Positions 32,176 to 42,546 of a stretch of 64,000 nucleotides of DNA are shown here, piece by piece. Positions within the stretch are counted from its first letter, which is position 1; each line of letters starts with the position of its first letter. Source of the DNA: Campylobacter ureolyticus (GTDB taxonomy: Bacteria; Campylobacterota; Campylobacteria; Campylobacterales; Campylobacteraceae); contig NZ_CP053832.1 in NCBI RefSeq assembly GCF_013372225.1, positions 1,488,001 to 1,552,000 of the forward strand. Direction: 5' to 3'. The position numbers and the translations under genes were made by a program. The notes beneath the pieces were generated by a model that was not told the DNA's origin, did no database searches, and saw nothing but the letters and a program-made list of their open reading frames with translations.

Positions 32176-33225
32176 TTACTCTAAATCACTTTTTTTAATT
32201 TGTGCATTTTTAGATATATCATTTTTAGCAACTCTTTCAAATAAGCTCTCATAATCATCAGCACTAAAATCACCATTTCCAGGTCTTTTTACCCATAAAT
32301 TTTCACTATTTAAAAGTTCACCTTTTTTTATATCCTTATCAGCTACAACACTTGCAAAAGCAAAATCTTTTGTTGGTTTTTCTGCCTTCACAACACTATC
32401 CTTTTGTCCGCCTCGCATAAGTCTCATCGCCTTTGTAGCATAACTTAACTCCCTAAAAGCCTTTGGATCCATAGAGCAGACAATATCAGGCCCAATTCGA
32501 TCCATTCTATCAGTAAAATGACGCTCTAAAATAGATGCCCCAATAGCTGTCCCACCGATACAAGCAAGATTATTTGTAGTATGATCTGAAAGTCCGATAA
32601 CTGCATTTGGAAAAGCCTTAGCCAGCTCATTCATAGCGCCAAGCCTAACATCTTCATATCTGGTTGGATAAACATTTGTGCAGTGAAGCAAAGCATATGG
32701 CACTTTTGCCTCTTCTATAATATCAACTGCTTTTTGGATGTTTTTTATAGGGTTCATTCCAGTTGATAAGATAATTGGCTTTTTAAATGAAGCGATAAGT
32801 TTAATAAGCGGATAGTTATTGCACTCGCCAGATCCTATCTTATAAGCAGGAATGTCCATCTTGTAAAGTCTTTTAGCAGCTACTCTTGAAAAAGGAGTTG
32901 AGATAAAAATCATACCTTTACTCTCTACATATTTTTGAAGTTTTATCTCATCATCTTCATTTAAGGCACATCTTTTCATTATCTCATAAATACTCACATC
33001 AGCATTTCCAGGAATTACACTTTTTGCCTCATCACTCATCTCATCTTCAACTATATGAGTTTGATGTTTGATAATCTCTGCTCCTGCATTAAAAGCTGCA
33101 TCAACCATCTCAAAAGCTGTTTTTAAACTCCCTTCATGATTTATCCCGATTTCACAAATTATCAAAGGATCATACTTATATCCTATCTTTCTACCATTTA
33201 TTTCAAATTCAATATTTTTATTCAT
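32176..33225 (-). CDS. neuB: N-acetylneuraminate synthase
   Basis: Condenses ManNAc with phosphoenolpyruvate. The TIM barrel holds EIGINHEGSLKTA, IIKHQTHIVEDEM, FISTPFSR, KIGSGECNNYPLI, LHCTNVYPT, GLSDHT and LERHFTDRM. The C-terminal SAF/antifreeze-like domain is present (WVKRPGNGDFSADDYE). Length is 349. Agreement with C. jejuni NeuB1 (as I recall it) is high over the whole length. This favours Neu5Ac over legionaminic or pseudaminic acid, but the close paralogues LegI and PseI cannot be fully excluded. Confidence 0.9.
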   Translation of the reverse strand: MNKNIEFEINGRKIGYKYDPLIICEIGINHEGSLKTAFEMVDAAFNAGAEIIKHQTHIVEDEMSDEAKSVIPGNADVSIYEIMKRCALNEDDEIKLQKYVESKGMIFISTPFSRVAAKRLYKMDIPAYKIGSGECNNYPLIKLIASFKKPIILSTGMNPIKNIQKAVDIIEEAKVPYALLHCTNVYPTRYEDVRLGAMNELAKAFPNAVIGLSDHTTNNLACIGGTAIGASILERHFTDRMDRIGPDIVCSMDPKAFRELSYATKAMRLMRGGQKDSVVKAEKPTKDFAFASVVADKDIKKGELLNSENLWVKRPGNGDFSADDYESLFERVAKNDISKNAQIKKSDLE

Positions 33226-33897
33226 TTAATCTTCCTTTGCAAATAAATTTGCCATTTCTAAATCTTGCGGGTTGTCTATGTCAATTGAACTTTTCTCATC
33301 CATCTCATAAATATCGATAGGCTCGATAAAAAATCTTTTAAATTTTAACAAATCAGATATGAAATTTATATAAATTGCACCATTTGGCTCATAGGCAAAG
33401 GGTAAAATTTGCCTAGGGGATTCTAAATCCTTTAGCTCATTTACAGGTTCAAATTTACCATTTTTAAAAATCAAGCTTTTGTATGGATGATGAGCTACTT
33501 TTTTAACGGAAATTAAAGAGCCTTTTTTGTTTTTTTCAAATTTATTAAAAGCTTCTTTTATGTGAAAACTATCTCTTAAAGGACTTGTGGGCTGAAGTAA
33601 AACAGCAATTCCATCTTTTAAATTTAAACAATTAATCGCGTGAATCATAGCCATTATAGAAGTTGCTTTATCGCTTGCCAAATCACTTGGTCTATCTATA
33701 ACTTTAGCGCCAAATTTCAAAGCTTCATTTTTTAAACTTAAAGCATCAGTTGAGACTATAATCTCATCAAATATTTCGCTCTTTTGTGCTGCTAGAATTG
33801 CCCTTGCAAGAAGTGAAAATTTGCCAACTTTAGAAAGATTTTTGTCTTTTATGCCTTTTGAGCCACCACGGGCTAATATAATAGCTACTTTTTTCAT
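33226..33897 (-). CDS. neuA: CMP-sialic acid synthetase
   Basis: Activates Neu5Ac with CTP. The start KKVAIILARGGSKGIKDKNL is the nucleotide-binding loop. LLQPTSPLRDS and the metal-binding DIDNPQDLEMA at the C-terminus match NeuA. I chose the ATG that overlaps the neuC stop as ATGA (223 residues). A frame opening 11 codons upstream would lie inside neuC and add nothing typical. The 4-base overlap suggests translational coupling with neuC. Confidence 0.92.
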   Translation of the reverse strand: MKKVAIILARGGSKGIKDKNLSKVGKFSLLARAILAAQKSEIFDEIIVSTDALSLKNEALKFGAKVIDRPSDLASDKATSIMAMIHAINCLNLKDGIAVLLQPTSPLRDSFHIKEAFNKFEKNKKGSLISVKKVAHHPYKSLIFKNGKFEPVNELKDLESPRQILPFAYEPNGAIYINFISDLLKFKRFFIEPIDIYEMDEKSSIDIDNPQDLEMANLFAKED

Positions 33898-35015
33898 AAA
33901 ACAAACCTTTTTTGCAAATTTGTTTTCCAAATTTCATCATTATTTAAAAATTCTTTAAATCTGCTAACGCTATCTCCAAAACCAAACTCTTTATTTATCT
34001 CAAATTTCGGAAAATTTTTTAACAAATTTATCGCTTTTAAAATTTCATCTTCATCATAGCTTGTATTGATAATGGAATTTATACTTTTGACTCTGCCATT
34101 TTGTCTAGTGCCTACATTTATCGCTCCAACACCATAAAAAGGCGCTTCTCTAACTCCAGCACTTGAATTTCCAATGATAAATTTGGAATTTTTCAAAAGT
34201 GTTAGAAAATATTCAAATCGTATCGATGGAAAAATTTTAAAGTTTTTCAAATCTTTTAAATTTGAAATTTCATTTATTATAAATTTAGAGCCGTTATCAT
34301 TGTTTGGAAATATTACAATGTAGTTTAAAGAACTATTTTTTAAGGCATTAAAATAACTTTTTGCGTATTTTTGCATAAGAGTGTTTTCAGTTGTAACTGG
34401 ATGAAACAAAGAAATAGCGTAGTTTTCAAAGCCGATATCATAATGAATAAAAGTCTCTTTTAAGCTTGGCAAATTATCACTTGCCATTATGTCTAAATCC
34501 GGAGAGCCAATTATAAAAATTTTACTTTCATCTTCACCCATTCTAATCAATAAATTTTTAGCCTCCTTGTTTGAAACAAGATGAAGATGGGCAAATTTGC
34601 TAACTGCATGACGAATACTTTCATCAATAGTTCCTGAAATCTCTCCACCTTCAATATGACAAACTAATATATTTTCAAAAGCCCCACTTATCGCACCTGC
34701 CAAAGCTTCAAGCCTATCACCATGTATAAAAACCATATCAGGTTTTATCTCACTAAAAAACCTTGAAAAAAGATTTATAGTATTTCCAAGAACTGAGCTC
34801 ATAGGCTCGTTTAAAAACTGGTTGTTTATAAGATAGACATTTTTATAACCTTGTTTTAAAACTTCCAAATATGTGCTACCGTAGCTACTCATCATATGCA
34901 TCCCAGTTACTATTAAATGCAATTCAAATTTAGAAGAGTTTTGAACCAAATTTAAAAGTGGCTTGAGTTTTCCAAAATCAGCCCTAGTTCCAGTTATAAA
35001 AAGAAGTTTTTTCAT
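33894..35015 (-). CDS. neuC: UDP-GlcNAc 2-epimerase (hydrolysing)
   Basis: Makes ManNAc for sialic acid. FITGTRADFGKLKPLL, VTGMHMM, FIHGDRLEALAGA, CHIEGGE, the catalytic SIRHAVSKFAHLH and GNSSAGVREAPFYG are all present. Length is 373. The order neuC-neuB-neuA of C. jejuni class A/B/C LOS loci is here neuC-neuA-neuB. A GDP-sugar-dependent legionaminic relative is the main alternative. Confidence 0.9.
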   Translation of the reverse strand: MKKLLFITGTRADFGKLKPLLNLVQNSSKFELHLIVTGMHMMSSYGSTYLEVLKQGYKNVYLINNQFLNEPMSSVLGNTINLFSRFFSEIKPDMVFIHGDRLEALAGAISGAFENILVCHIEGGEISGTIDESIRHAVSKFAHLHLVSNKEAKNLLIRMGEDESKIFIIGSPDLDIMASDNLPSLKETFIHYDIGFENYAISLFHPVTTENTLMQKYAKSYFNALKNSSLNYIVIFPNNDNGSKFIINEISNLKDLKNFKIFPSIRFEYFLTLLKNSKFIIGNSSAGVREAPFYGVGAINVGTRQNGRVKSINSIINTSYDEDEILKAINLLKNFPKFEINKEFGFGDSVSRFKEFLNNDEIWKTNLQKRFVL

Positions 35016-35456
35016 TTAATTAAGTATTTTACTTTCTACTTTTTTAAATACTTCATATTTTACACTAAAATCTATCGGCACATAAAATACAAGCGGATAG
35101 TTGGAGTTATAACGAACTATAAAATTTGGATCAAAGCTTAAAAATCTAAGCTTTTTAGGCTCACTGCAAAGCATCATGGTTGAGGCTATATCATCTCTTC
35201 CACTAAGTTTAAAGTACTCATATCCATAACCTTGAAGTATTTTTCTCTCTAAATTAAGACCCATAAAAGAGTGAGCGTTGCAATCTAACATCATCTCTTT
35301 TCCAAAAAACACTTTTACTAAATACTCATCTTCATTTTCTAAAGACTTAAGAGTTAAAATAACTTGTTTTTCCCCATTTTCAGTCTTTGGAAAAATGCTA
35401 GCATCAAAACCAAATATTGTACTTGCCATAATTAAAAATCCTAAAATAAATCTCAT
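35016..35456 (-). CDS. eco: Ecotin-family serine protease inhibitor
   Basis: A 146-residue secreted protein. The signal peptide MRFILGFLIMASTIFGFDA is followed by the ecotin core. Visible are FPKTENGEKQVILTL, VKVFFGKEMMLDCNAHSF, LEGWGYDYY-like LQGYGYEYFKL, the reactive loop STMMLC, and VRYNSNYPLVFYVP...VKYEVFKK. The two cysteines match the single disulfide of E. coli ecotin, and the P1 residue is Met as there. Ecotin dimers block trypsin- and elastase-like proteases, including neutrophil elastase. The ATG with AAAGG before it, right after the galE stop, is preferred to one 9 codons upstream. Confidence 0.88.
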   Translation of the reverse strand: MRFILGFLIMASTIFGFDASIFPKTENGEKQVILTLKSLENEDEYLVKVFFGKEMMLDCNAHSFMGLNLERKILQGYGYEYFKLSGRDDIASTMMLCSEPKKLRFLSFDPNFIVRYNSNYPLVFYVPIDFSVKYEVFKKVESKILN

Positions 35457-35458
35457 TT

Positions 35459-36472
35459 TTAGCCTTTTATTTTCTTTTCCCACTTTAAAGCCGAGCTTAT
35501 AATTAAGCCCAAATCATCATTTTTTGGCTCCCAATTTGTTAAGCTTCTAAGCTTTGTTGAGTCCGCCACAAGTCTAGCAGGATCACCATCTCTTCTCTTG
35601 CTAACTTCAGCTTTAAAATCAACCCCGCTAACTTCTTTAGCTTTTTTAATAACTTCTTTTACACTATATCCTTTACCATATCCAACATTGAAAATTTCAC
35701 TTTTTCCGCCATCATTTAGGTATTTTAAAACCGATAAATGTGCAGCAGCTAAATCTTCAATATGAATATAATCTCTTATGCAACTTCCATCATCTGTTTC
35801 ATAATCCTCACCAAAAATACTCATCTTTTCTCTTTTTCCAAGTATTGTTTGGGTTGCTACTTTTATTAAGTGTGTTGCGTTTGGATAATTTTGCCCTAAA
35901 AGCCCATCATTGCTTGCACCTGCAACATTAAAATATCTTAAAATTCCATATTTGAAATTTGGATTTGACAACGCATAGTCTTTTAAAATCCACTCTGTAA
36001 CGACCTTGCTTTTACCATAAGGATTTATTGGATTTAAAGGAGTTTCTTCTTTTACTATTCCATCTTTAGGCTCTCCATAAACAGCAGCTGTTGAGCTAAA
36101 AATGAATTTATTAACATTATATTTAGCACATAAAGTTATTAAATTTAAGGCATTTGCTGAGTTATTTCTATAGTATTTAAGTGGCTTTTGAGTACTTTCA
36201 AAAACTTCTATAAATGCCGCAAAATGAATAATAGCTTCAAATTTATGCTCTTTAAAAACATCTTCAAGCTCATTTATATTTTCTAAGCTTAAATTTATAA
36301 ACTCAAATTTTACCTCATTTTTTTTCGCAACATTTTTTAAAGTCTCAATAGCTAAATTCGACCCCTTGCAAAAATTATCTATCACAACTATTTCGTGATT
36401 TTTGCTTTCAATTAGTTGTTTTGTAACATGTGAGCCGATATATCCGGCACCACCAGTAATTAGAATTTTCAT
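35459..36472 (-). CDS. galE: UDP-hexose 4-epimerase (GalE/Gne)
   Basis: An extended SDR enzyme of 337 residues. NAD-binding ITGGAGYIGSHV, HFAAFIEV, the catalytic Ser and NPYGKSK Tyr-Lys pair, and RYFNVAGA are all seen. It interconverts UDP-Glc/UDP-Gal and, as Gne in C. jejuni, also UDP-GlcNAc/UDP-GalNAc for the N-glycan. In C. jejuni this gene also opens the pgl locus. It could therefore supply both Gal and GalNAc donors here. Confidence 0.92.
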   Translation of the reverse strand: MKILITGGAGYIGSHVTKQLIESKNHEIVVIDNFCKGSNLAIETLKNVAKKNEVKFEFINLSLENINELEDVFKEHKFEAIIHFAAFIEVFESTQKPLKYYRNNSANALNLITLCAKYNVNKFIFSSTAAVYGEPKDGIVKEETPLNPINPYGKSKVVTEWILKDYALSNPNFKYGILRYFNVAGASNDGLLGQNYPNATHLIKVATQTILGKREKMSIFGEDYETDDGSCIRDYIHIEDLAAAHLSVLKYLNDGGKSEIFNVGYGKGYSVKEVIKKAKEVSGVDFKAEVSKRRDGDPARLVADSTKLRSLTNWEPKNDDLGLIISSALKWEKKIKG

Positions 36473-36507
36473 TTTTTATCCTTTTTTGTTATTTTACATT
36501 AAATTTA

Positions 36508-37308
36508 TTAAATCTCATCTCTTATTCTTAAAAATACTGGAAATCTTGGCACTTCATTTGTAGTTAAATTTTGGTATTTATAAGTAATAATTTGCCCTAT
36601 TTTTGGTGGATTTTTTCGATCACTTTCCTTAAAGCCACTTCCTATTTTAAAGACTTTTGAATTTGGCATTTTACAATCAATCGAGCCCATCAATCCTTCA
36701 AATTTGCCTTTTCCAGGATTTATTTTTACCACTTCACACTCTGCATCTTTAAATTTTTTAATTTTTAAAATTTTAGTGCTTCTTTTGTTTTCATAAATCA
36801 AATTTGGATCACGCACAACAACGCCCTCGCCACCACCAGCAACTACCTCATCTAAAAACTTAAAAACCTCATCATTATTTTTAACTCTAGTTTGCGAAAT
36901 TACCTCAATAAATTTAGAATTTTTAGAAATTTCTTTCATTTTTTCATATTTTATGCTGAAATTTGCCTCGACTTCAGGCATATCAAAAATATAAAATTTA
37001 AGCTCTTTCCACTCATTGCTTGGAGTTAGTTTTGAAGTGATTGAAGCAATATTTTCAAAATCATCTCTTTTTGTATAAAGTTCTCCATCAAGCTTAGTTT
37101 TAGGAAAATCCTTTGTAAAAAACTTAGGAGCGGCAAATTTATTTCCTTTTCTTGAAATTAGATTTTTACCATCCCATGTGACACGAACGCCATCAAGTTT
37201 TTCACTCATAAACCAGCCGCTTAAATTCTCGTCCTTATACTCGCTTAAAAGCATCACAGCATTCAAATTTGCAAAAAATAAACAAACCAAAAGCCATTTA
37301 AATTTCAC
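36508..37308 (-). CDS. Periplasmic ATP-dependent DNA ligase (LigE type)
   Basis: A 266-residue minimal ligase with an N-terminal signal peptide (MKFKWLLVCLFFANLNA). Motif I with the adenylated lysine is MSEKLDGVR. It continues with ISRKGN (motif Ia), LDGELYT (III), GEGVVVRD (IV) and TKILKIKKFKDAECEV (V), then a short OB domain. Exported LigE enzymes seal nicks in DNA outside the cytoplasm and are linked to competence or extracellular DNA in some species. The replicative ligase is a different NAD-dependent enzyme. It overlaps the exonuclease gene by 11 bases. Confidence 0.9.
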   Translation of the reverse strand: MKFKWLLVCLFFANLNAVMLLSEYKDENLSGWFMSEKLDGVRVTWDGKNLISRKGNKFAAPKFFTKDFPKTKLDGELYTKRDDFENIASITSKLTPSNEWKELKFYIFDMPEVEANFSIKYEKMKEISKNSKFIEVISQTRVKNNDEVFKFLDEVVAGGGEGVVVRDPNLIYENKRSTKILKIKKFKDAECEVVKINPGKGKFEGLMGSIDCKMPNSKVFKIGSGFKESDRKNPPKIGQIITYKYQNLTTNEVPRFPVFLRIRDEI

Positions 37309-38152
37309 TTTCGCACCTTTTTATCTCTTCATCAATGCATTTTGTAAAAACAGGCGTGTAGTTAATGCCTTGTTTTTCAGAGTTTAAATATTCTTTTGTT
37401 TCTAAGATAGAACTTGCATAATCTTCTAAATTTATATTTCCTTTTAAAAGTTCATATTTTAAAAAAAGTAAATATGTATTTAAAACATCGCTTTGACAAT
37501 AAATTTGAATTTTTTCAAGCTCATTGTTATAAAAAAGCTCCATAACTTCATCGCCGTGAGTATCGAATTTGCCAGGTAAGTTTAAACTAAGGCAAAGTGA
37601 GTTCAAATTTAGTCCTCTAACTGAGCCAAATTCGCTTATATGGTCCATTAGATCAAGATGAAATTTGCCATCATATCTGCTTTTATAATTCCCATCCCAT
37701 TTGCTTTTATTTAATTCTTTATTTTCAATCTCAAAATAAGCTGGAATGCTTAAATTATAACGCATTGCTCTTATCATCATCATCGGCAAGTCAAACCCAC
37801 GCCCATTAAAGCTAATTAGTCGCATATTTTTTTCCATTATCATAAAGAAATTTTTAATCATTTCTTTTTCATTTCCTGGAATTTGTGCAACTCTCACAAA
37901 TTTTCCATACTCATCACCAAAAACAACACTAATTGCAACGATTTTATGAAAATTTACTGGTAAAAAACTACTTCCTGTTTTTTCAAGCTGTCTGTTTTGT
38001 ATAAGGTCTGAAAACTCATAATTGATCTTATTTTCATCCACACTATCTTCATATTTTTTTAAAATACTTTCATACTCGTTTGGAAAAGCTTTTTTAAGAC
38101 TTTCTACACAAGGAATTGTCTCACAGTCAAATACGCATAAACTTTCTTTCAT
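37298..38152 (-). CDS. 3'-5' exonuclease of the DNA polymerase B-exo-like family (PF10108 type)
   Basis: A 284-residue DEDD nuclease. Motif I is VFDCETIP (D, E), motif II is ISFNGRGFDLPMMMIRAM, and motif III is IYCQSDVLNTYLLFLKYEL (YxxxD, the DEDDy type). No polymerase domain is present. The role is unknown; repair or competence are guesses supported only by the adjacent ligase. It ends inside the ligase gene start and follows fabI by 9 bases. Confidence 0.85.
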   Translation of the reverse strand: MKESLCVFDCETIPCVESLKKAFPNEYESILKKYEDSVDENKINYEFSDLIQNRQLEKTGSSFLPVNFHKIVAISVVFGDEYGKFVRVAQIPGNEKEMIKNFFMIMEKNMRLISFNGRGFDLPMMMIRAMRYNLSIPAYFEIENKELNKSKWDGNYKSRYDGKFHLDLMDHISEFGSVRGLNLNSLCLSLNLPGKFDTHGDEVMELFYNNELEKIQIYCQSDVLNTYLLFLKYELLKGNINLEDYASSILETKEYLNSEKQGINYTPVFTKCIDEEIKRCESEI

Positions 38153-38161
38153 AAAGTATCC

Positions 38162-39362
<1,201 letters not shown>

Positions 39363-39366
<4 letters not shown>

Positions 39367-39566
39367 CTATCTTTGAGCCTTTTTAAAACTTCTAAATTTT
39401 TTGGCATATTTGCCAGTTTTAACATATTTTTTTCAAGCTCCTCAAATTCACTTTGACTTAAATCTTTGCTATTTTTAACAATAAATTCACTATTTAAAAG
39501 CTTAGCAATGCTCTTTAAAAGAGTCAAATTTTCATCTTTTACCCCTTTAATAATTACATCATTCAT
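39363..39566 (-). CDS. Probable antitoxin of the Doc pair (67 residues)
   Basis: A small helical, charged protein ([22 protein letters not shown]...RLKDR) directly upstream of doc, overlapping it by 4 bases and tpiA by 8. Size, order and overlap fit an antitoxin. It does not look like classical Phd and I see no clear DNA-binding domain, so self-repression is uncertain. The N-terminal strand [21 protein letters not shown] could form a small fold similar to other short antitoxins of this group. Confidence 0.72.
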
Positions 39567-40257
39567 TTTTTACCTTTATTAAATTTATAAAGTTATTTAT
39601 ATCTAAACTTGCACTTCCAACTAAAACACCATCGCAGTTTTTAACGCTTAAAATTTCACTAATGTTGTTTAAATTTACACTTCCACCATAAAGAAGCGGA
39701 GCATCTGTAAAAGTTCTTAAAAAATCTAAAACTTCACTTATCTCGTTTATTTTTGCACTTCTTCCAGTTCCTATAGCCCAAATCGGTTCGTAAGCTAGGT
39801 TTAAATTTTCATACTCTAAATCAAGCCCTTCAAGCTGTGATTTTAAAAAGCTTTTAGTTGAAGCGTTCATATAAGTTATATCGCTTTCACCAATGCAAAA
39901 AATTATTTTATATCCATTTTTTTTAGCAAACTCAAATTTGGCTTTTAAAAATTCATTATTTTCACCTAAAGCTCTTCTTTCACTATGTCCTATCAAAACT
40001 GTTTTTATACCAAACTCATCTAAAATTTCACTTCCAATTTCACCTGTAAAACTTCCATTTTTTACAGGATAAAAATTTTGAGCGCCTTGGTTAAAAACAA
40101 AGTCGCCCTCTAAAAATGCTGAACTTGTAGGAAAAACAAAAATTTCATCACTATTTTCACAGCTTTTGCGGTTTTTTAAAAAATTATTTAAAACGCTTGC
40201 GTATTCTAAAAAACTGTTTCTTGTATGGTTGCACTTTAAATTTGCAGCAAATATCAC
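39559..40257 (-). CDS. tpiA: Triosephosphate isomerase
   Basis: Glycolysis/gluconeogenesis enzyme. The start [11 protein letters not shown] carries the catalytic Lys (family form usually AANWKMN), and IGHSERR has the catalytic His. [12 protein letters not shown] has the Glu and part of the flexible loop, and LLYGGSV has the phosphate loop. At 232 residues it is the short Campylobacter type. It overlaps pgk by 4 bases and the antitoxin gene by 8. Confidence 0.94.
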   Translation of the reverse strand: MIFAANLKCNHTRNSFLEYASVLNNFLKNRKSCENSDEIFVFPTSSAFLEGDFVFNQGAQNFYPVKNGSFTGEIGSEILDEFGIKTVLIGHSERRALGENNEFLKAKFEFAKKNGYKIIFCIGESDITYMNASTKSFLKSQLEGLDLEYENLNLAYEPIWAIGTGRSAKINEISEVLDFLRTFTDAPLLYGGSVNLNNISEILSVKNCDGVLVGSASLDINNFINLIKVKNE

Positions 40258-41465
40258 AAATCTTCCTTTCTTAATAAAACCTTAACTCCGGGAAGTTCTT
40301 TTCCTTCGATTAATTCCAAACTTGCTCCACCACCTGTTGAGATAAATGTTATTTCATCTTGATCGCCTGCTCTTGCTACAACATCAGCCGTATCGCCACC
40401 TCCAACTACTGTAGTTGCATTACTTTCAGCAACTGCATGGCTTATCCTTAGGCTTCCTCTTGCAAATTTATCCATTTCAAAAACACCCATTGGCCCATTC
40501 CACCATATAGTTCCTGCATCTTCAATCGCTTCTTTAAACAGAGTAACTGTAGCAGGTCCAATATCTAAACCCATCCAATCTTTTGGAATTTCTTGAGTTG
40601 TAACATATTTCATAACGCTATCTGCTGAAAAATATGGTGCCACAATGGCATCAACTGGAAGATAAATTTTAACTCCAAGCTCTTTTGCTTTATCTAAAAT
40701 TTTCTTTGCATCCTCTAAAAGCTCTTCTTCTAAAAGTGAATTTCCTATTTCAAAACCAATTGATTTTAGAAATGTAAATGCCATTCCTCCACCAATTATC
40801 AGCTTATCAACTTTTGGAAGCAGATTTTTTAAAGCTTGAAGCTTCCCACTAACTTTACTTCCTCCAACTATTGCAACAAAAGGACGAGCAGGATGTTTAA
40901 TCAAATTTTGAGCAAAATTTATCTCTTTTTGTAGCAAAAAGCCAGCTGCTTTATGGTTTTCATCAAAAAACTTAGTTATTGCATGAACTGATGCATGAGC
41001 CCTATGGCAAACTCCAAAAGCATCATTTATATAAAAATCGGCAAATCCAGCCAATTTTTTGGCAAACTCATCATCATTTTTAGTTTCACCTTTTTCAAAT
41101 CTCAAATTATCTAAAAGTAAAATTTCATTTTCGCCCAGTTCATTTACTGCATTTTGAGCATTTTCACCTATTATATCATTTACAAATTTTACATCTTTTT
41201 TTAAAAGTCTGCTTAGTCTTTTTGCAACTGGACTTAGATTAAATTTCTCCTCAAAACCATTTTTTGGACGACCCAAGTGACTAGCTAAAATAACTGCCAT
41301 ACCTTCATCTAAGCAGTACTTTATAGTAGAAAGTGCTGATCTAATCCTTCTGTCATCAGTTATATTTTGATACTCATCCATTGGCACATTAAAATCACAT
41401 CTTATAAAAACTTTTTTGCCTTTTTCAAACTTAACATCTTTTATAAACAGTAAATTCTCACTCAT
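40254..41465 (-). CDS. pgk: Phosphoglycerate kinase
   Basis: A two-domain kinase of 403 residues. [64 protein letters not shown] and the nucleotide motif [13 protein letters not shown] are all visible. It lies 10 bases after gapA and overlaps tpiA, forming the gapA-pgk-tpiA block. Confidence 0.97.
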   Translation of the reverse strand: MSENLLFIKDVKFEKGKKVFIRCDFNVPMDEYQNITDDRRIRSALSTIKYCLDEGMAVILASHLGRPKNGFEEKFNLSPVAKRLSRLLKKDVKFVNDIIGENAQNAVNELGENEILLLDNLRFEKGETKNDDEFAKKLAGFADFYINDAFGVCHRAHASVHAITKFFDENHKAAGFLLQKEINFAQNLIKHPARPFVAIVGGSKVSGKLQALKNLLPKVDKLIIGGGMAFTFLKSIGFEIGNSLLEEELLEDAKKILDKAKELGVKIYLPVDAIVAPYFSADSVMKYVTTQEIPKDWMGLDIGPATVTLFKEAIEDAGTIWWNGPMGVFEMDKFARGSLRISHAVAESNATTVVGGGDTADVVARAGDQDEITFISTGGGASLELIEGKELPGVKVLLRKEDL

Positions 41466-41475
41466 CTTAGCCCTT

Positions 41476-42480
41476 TTATTTCATCTTATTTTTTGCATAA
41501 ATAGCCAAATCAATAAGTCTATTCGAGTAACCCCATTCATTATCATACCAACTCAAAACTTTAAGCATATTTTTACCTACAACTTGTGTCATATCAGCTG
41601 CAACAATACTTGAAAAACTACTTCCTATAAAATCGCTTGAAACACAATAATCTTCATCAACGCTTAAAATTCCCCTCATTGAAGAGTTTGCATACTCTTT
41701 AAATTTTGAATTTACCTCATTGGCAGTGGTATTTTTTTCAAGTAAAACAGTTAAATCAAGCATCGAGACATTTGGCACTGGAACTCTAAGACTAAGTCCG
41801 TGCATTTTATCTTTTAAGTTTGGCAACACTAAACTTATGGCTTTTGCAGCGCCTGTGGTTGTTGGGATGATATTAATAGCTCCTGCTCTACTTCTTCTAT
41901 AATCTTTACTTTTTACATCAAGCAAGTTTTGGCTACTTGTATAGGCGTGAGTTGTATTCATAAGTCCTTTTTGGATACCAAACTCAGCATCAAGTACTTT
42001 TGCAATAGGTCCAAGACAGTTTGTTGTACAACTTGCATTTGAAATGATTTTTTCGTCTTTATAATTTTCATTATTTACGCCCATTACAAAAGTTGGCGTA
42101 TCATCTTTAGCAGGGGCACTCATCACAACCAAATCAAGCCCGTTTTTAATATAAACCTCACAACTTTGAGTTGTTAAAAAGGCTCCTGTACATTCAAGCA
42201 CAACCTCTGCACCAAAATCTTTAAATTCTAATTCATTTGGATCACGTGTTGAAAAAACCCTTATCTTTTTGCCATCAACAGCGATATAATCATCATTTAT
42301 TACTTCGACTTTTTTATTAAATTTACCGTGAACTGAATCATGCTCTAATAAATATCTTGTAATATCTCTTTTAGCTGTATCATTTATCGCAACAAGTTCA
42401 GTATCAGGTCTGTTTAATAAAATTCTAGCAGCACATCTTCCGATGCGTCCAAAACCGTTTATTGCAAATTTAAGTGCCAT
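41476..42480 (-). CDS. gapA: Glyceraldehyde-3-phosphate dehydrogenase
   Basis: A 334-residue enzyme. The NAD-binding start is [10 protein letters not shown]. The catalytic cysteine is in [12 protein letters not shown], the His in THAYT, and [11 protein letters not shown] ends the protein. It is the first gene of the long minus-strand run that reaches to leuA. It diverges from nadD-rsfS, with promoter boxes for both directions in the 66-base gap. Confidence 0.97.
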   Translation of the reverse strand: MALKFAINGFGRIGRCAARILLNRPDTELVAINDTAKRDITRYLLEHDSVHGKFNKKVEVINDDYIAVDGKKIRVFSTRDPNELEFKDFGAEVVLECTGAFLTTQSCEVYIKNGLDLVVMSAPAKDDTPTFVMGVNNENYKDEKIISNASCTTNCLGPIAKVLDAEFGIQKGLMNTTHAYTSSQNLLDVKSKDYRRSRAGAINIIPTTTGAAKAISLVLPNLKDKMHGLSLRVPVPNVSMLDLTVLLEKNTTANEVNSKFKEYANSSMRGILSVDEDYCVSSDFIGSSFSSIVAADMTQVVGKNMLKVLSWYDNEWGYSNRLIDLAIYAKNKMK

Positions 42481-42499
42481 ATATTTTCCTTTTATTTGG

Positions 42500-42505
42500 T
42501 ATAAT
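42500..42505 (+). promoter_or_regulatory. -10 box for the nadD-rsfS frame
   Basis: A perfect TATAAT lies 41 bases before the nadD ATG, in the short divergent gap with gapA. Confidence 0.6.
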
Positions 42506-42513
42506 CAAAGCTT

Positions 42514-42519
42514 ATTTTA
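42514..42519 (-). promoter_or_regulatory. -10-like box for gapA
   Basis: TAAAAT on the minus strand lies 34 bases before the gapA ATG. The two divergent -10 boxes are only 8 bases apart, so the two transcripts may compete for polymerase. Confidence 0.45.
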
Positions 42520-42546
42520 CTGAATTTAAGGTTAAAACTAATTAAA

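Noticed and set aside
32176-33225. Assignment of NeuB as pseudaminic or legionaminic acid synthase
   Set aside because: The motif series follows C. jejuni NeuB1 and the neighbours are neuC, neuA and a GT52 sialyltransferase; none of the extra Pse or Leg synthesis genes are nearby. Not fully excluded.
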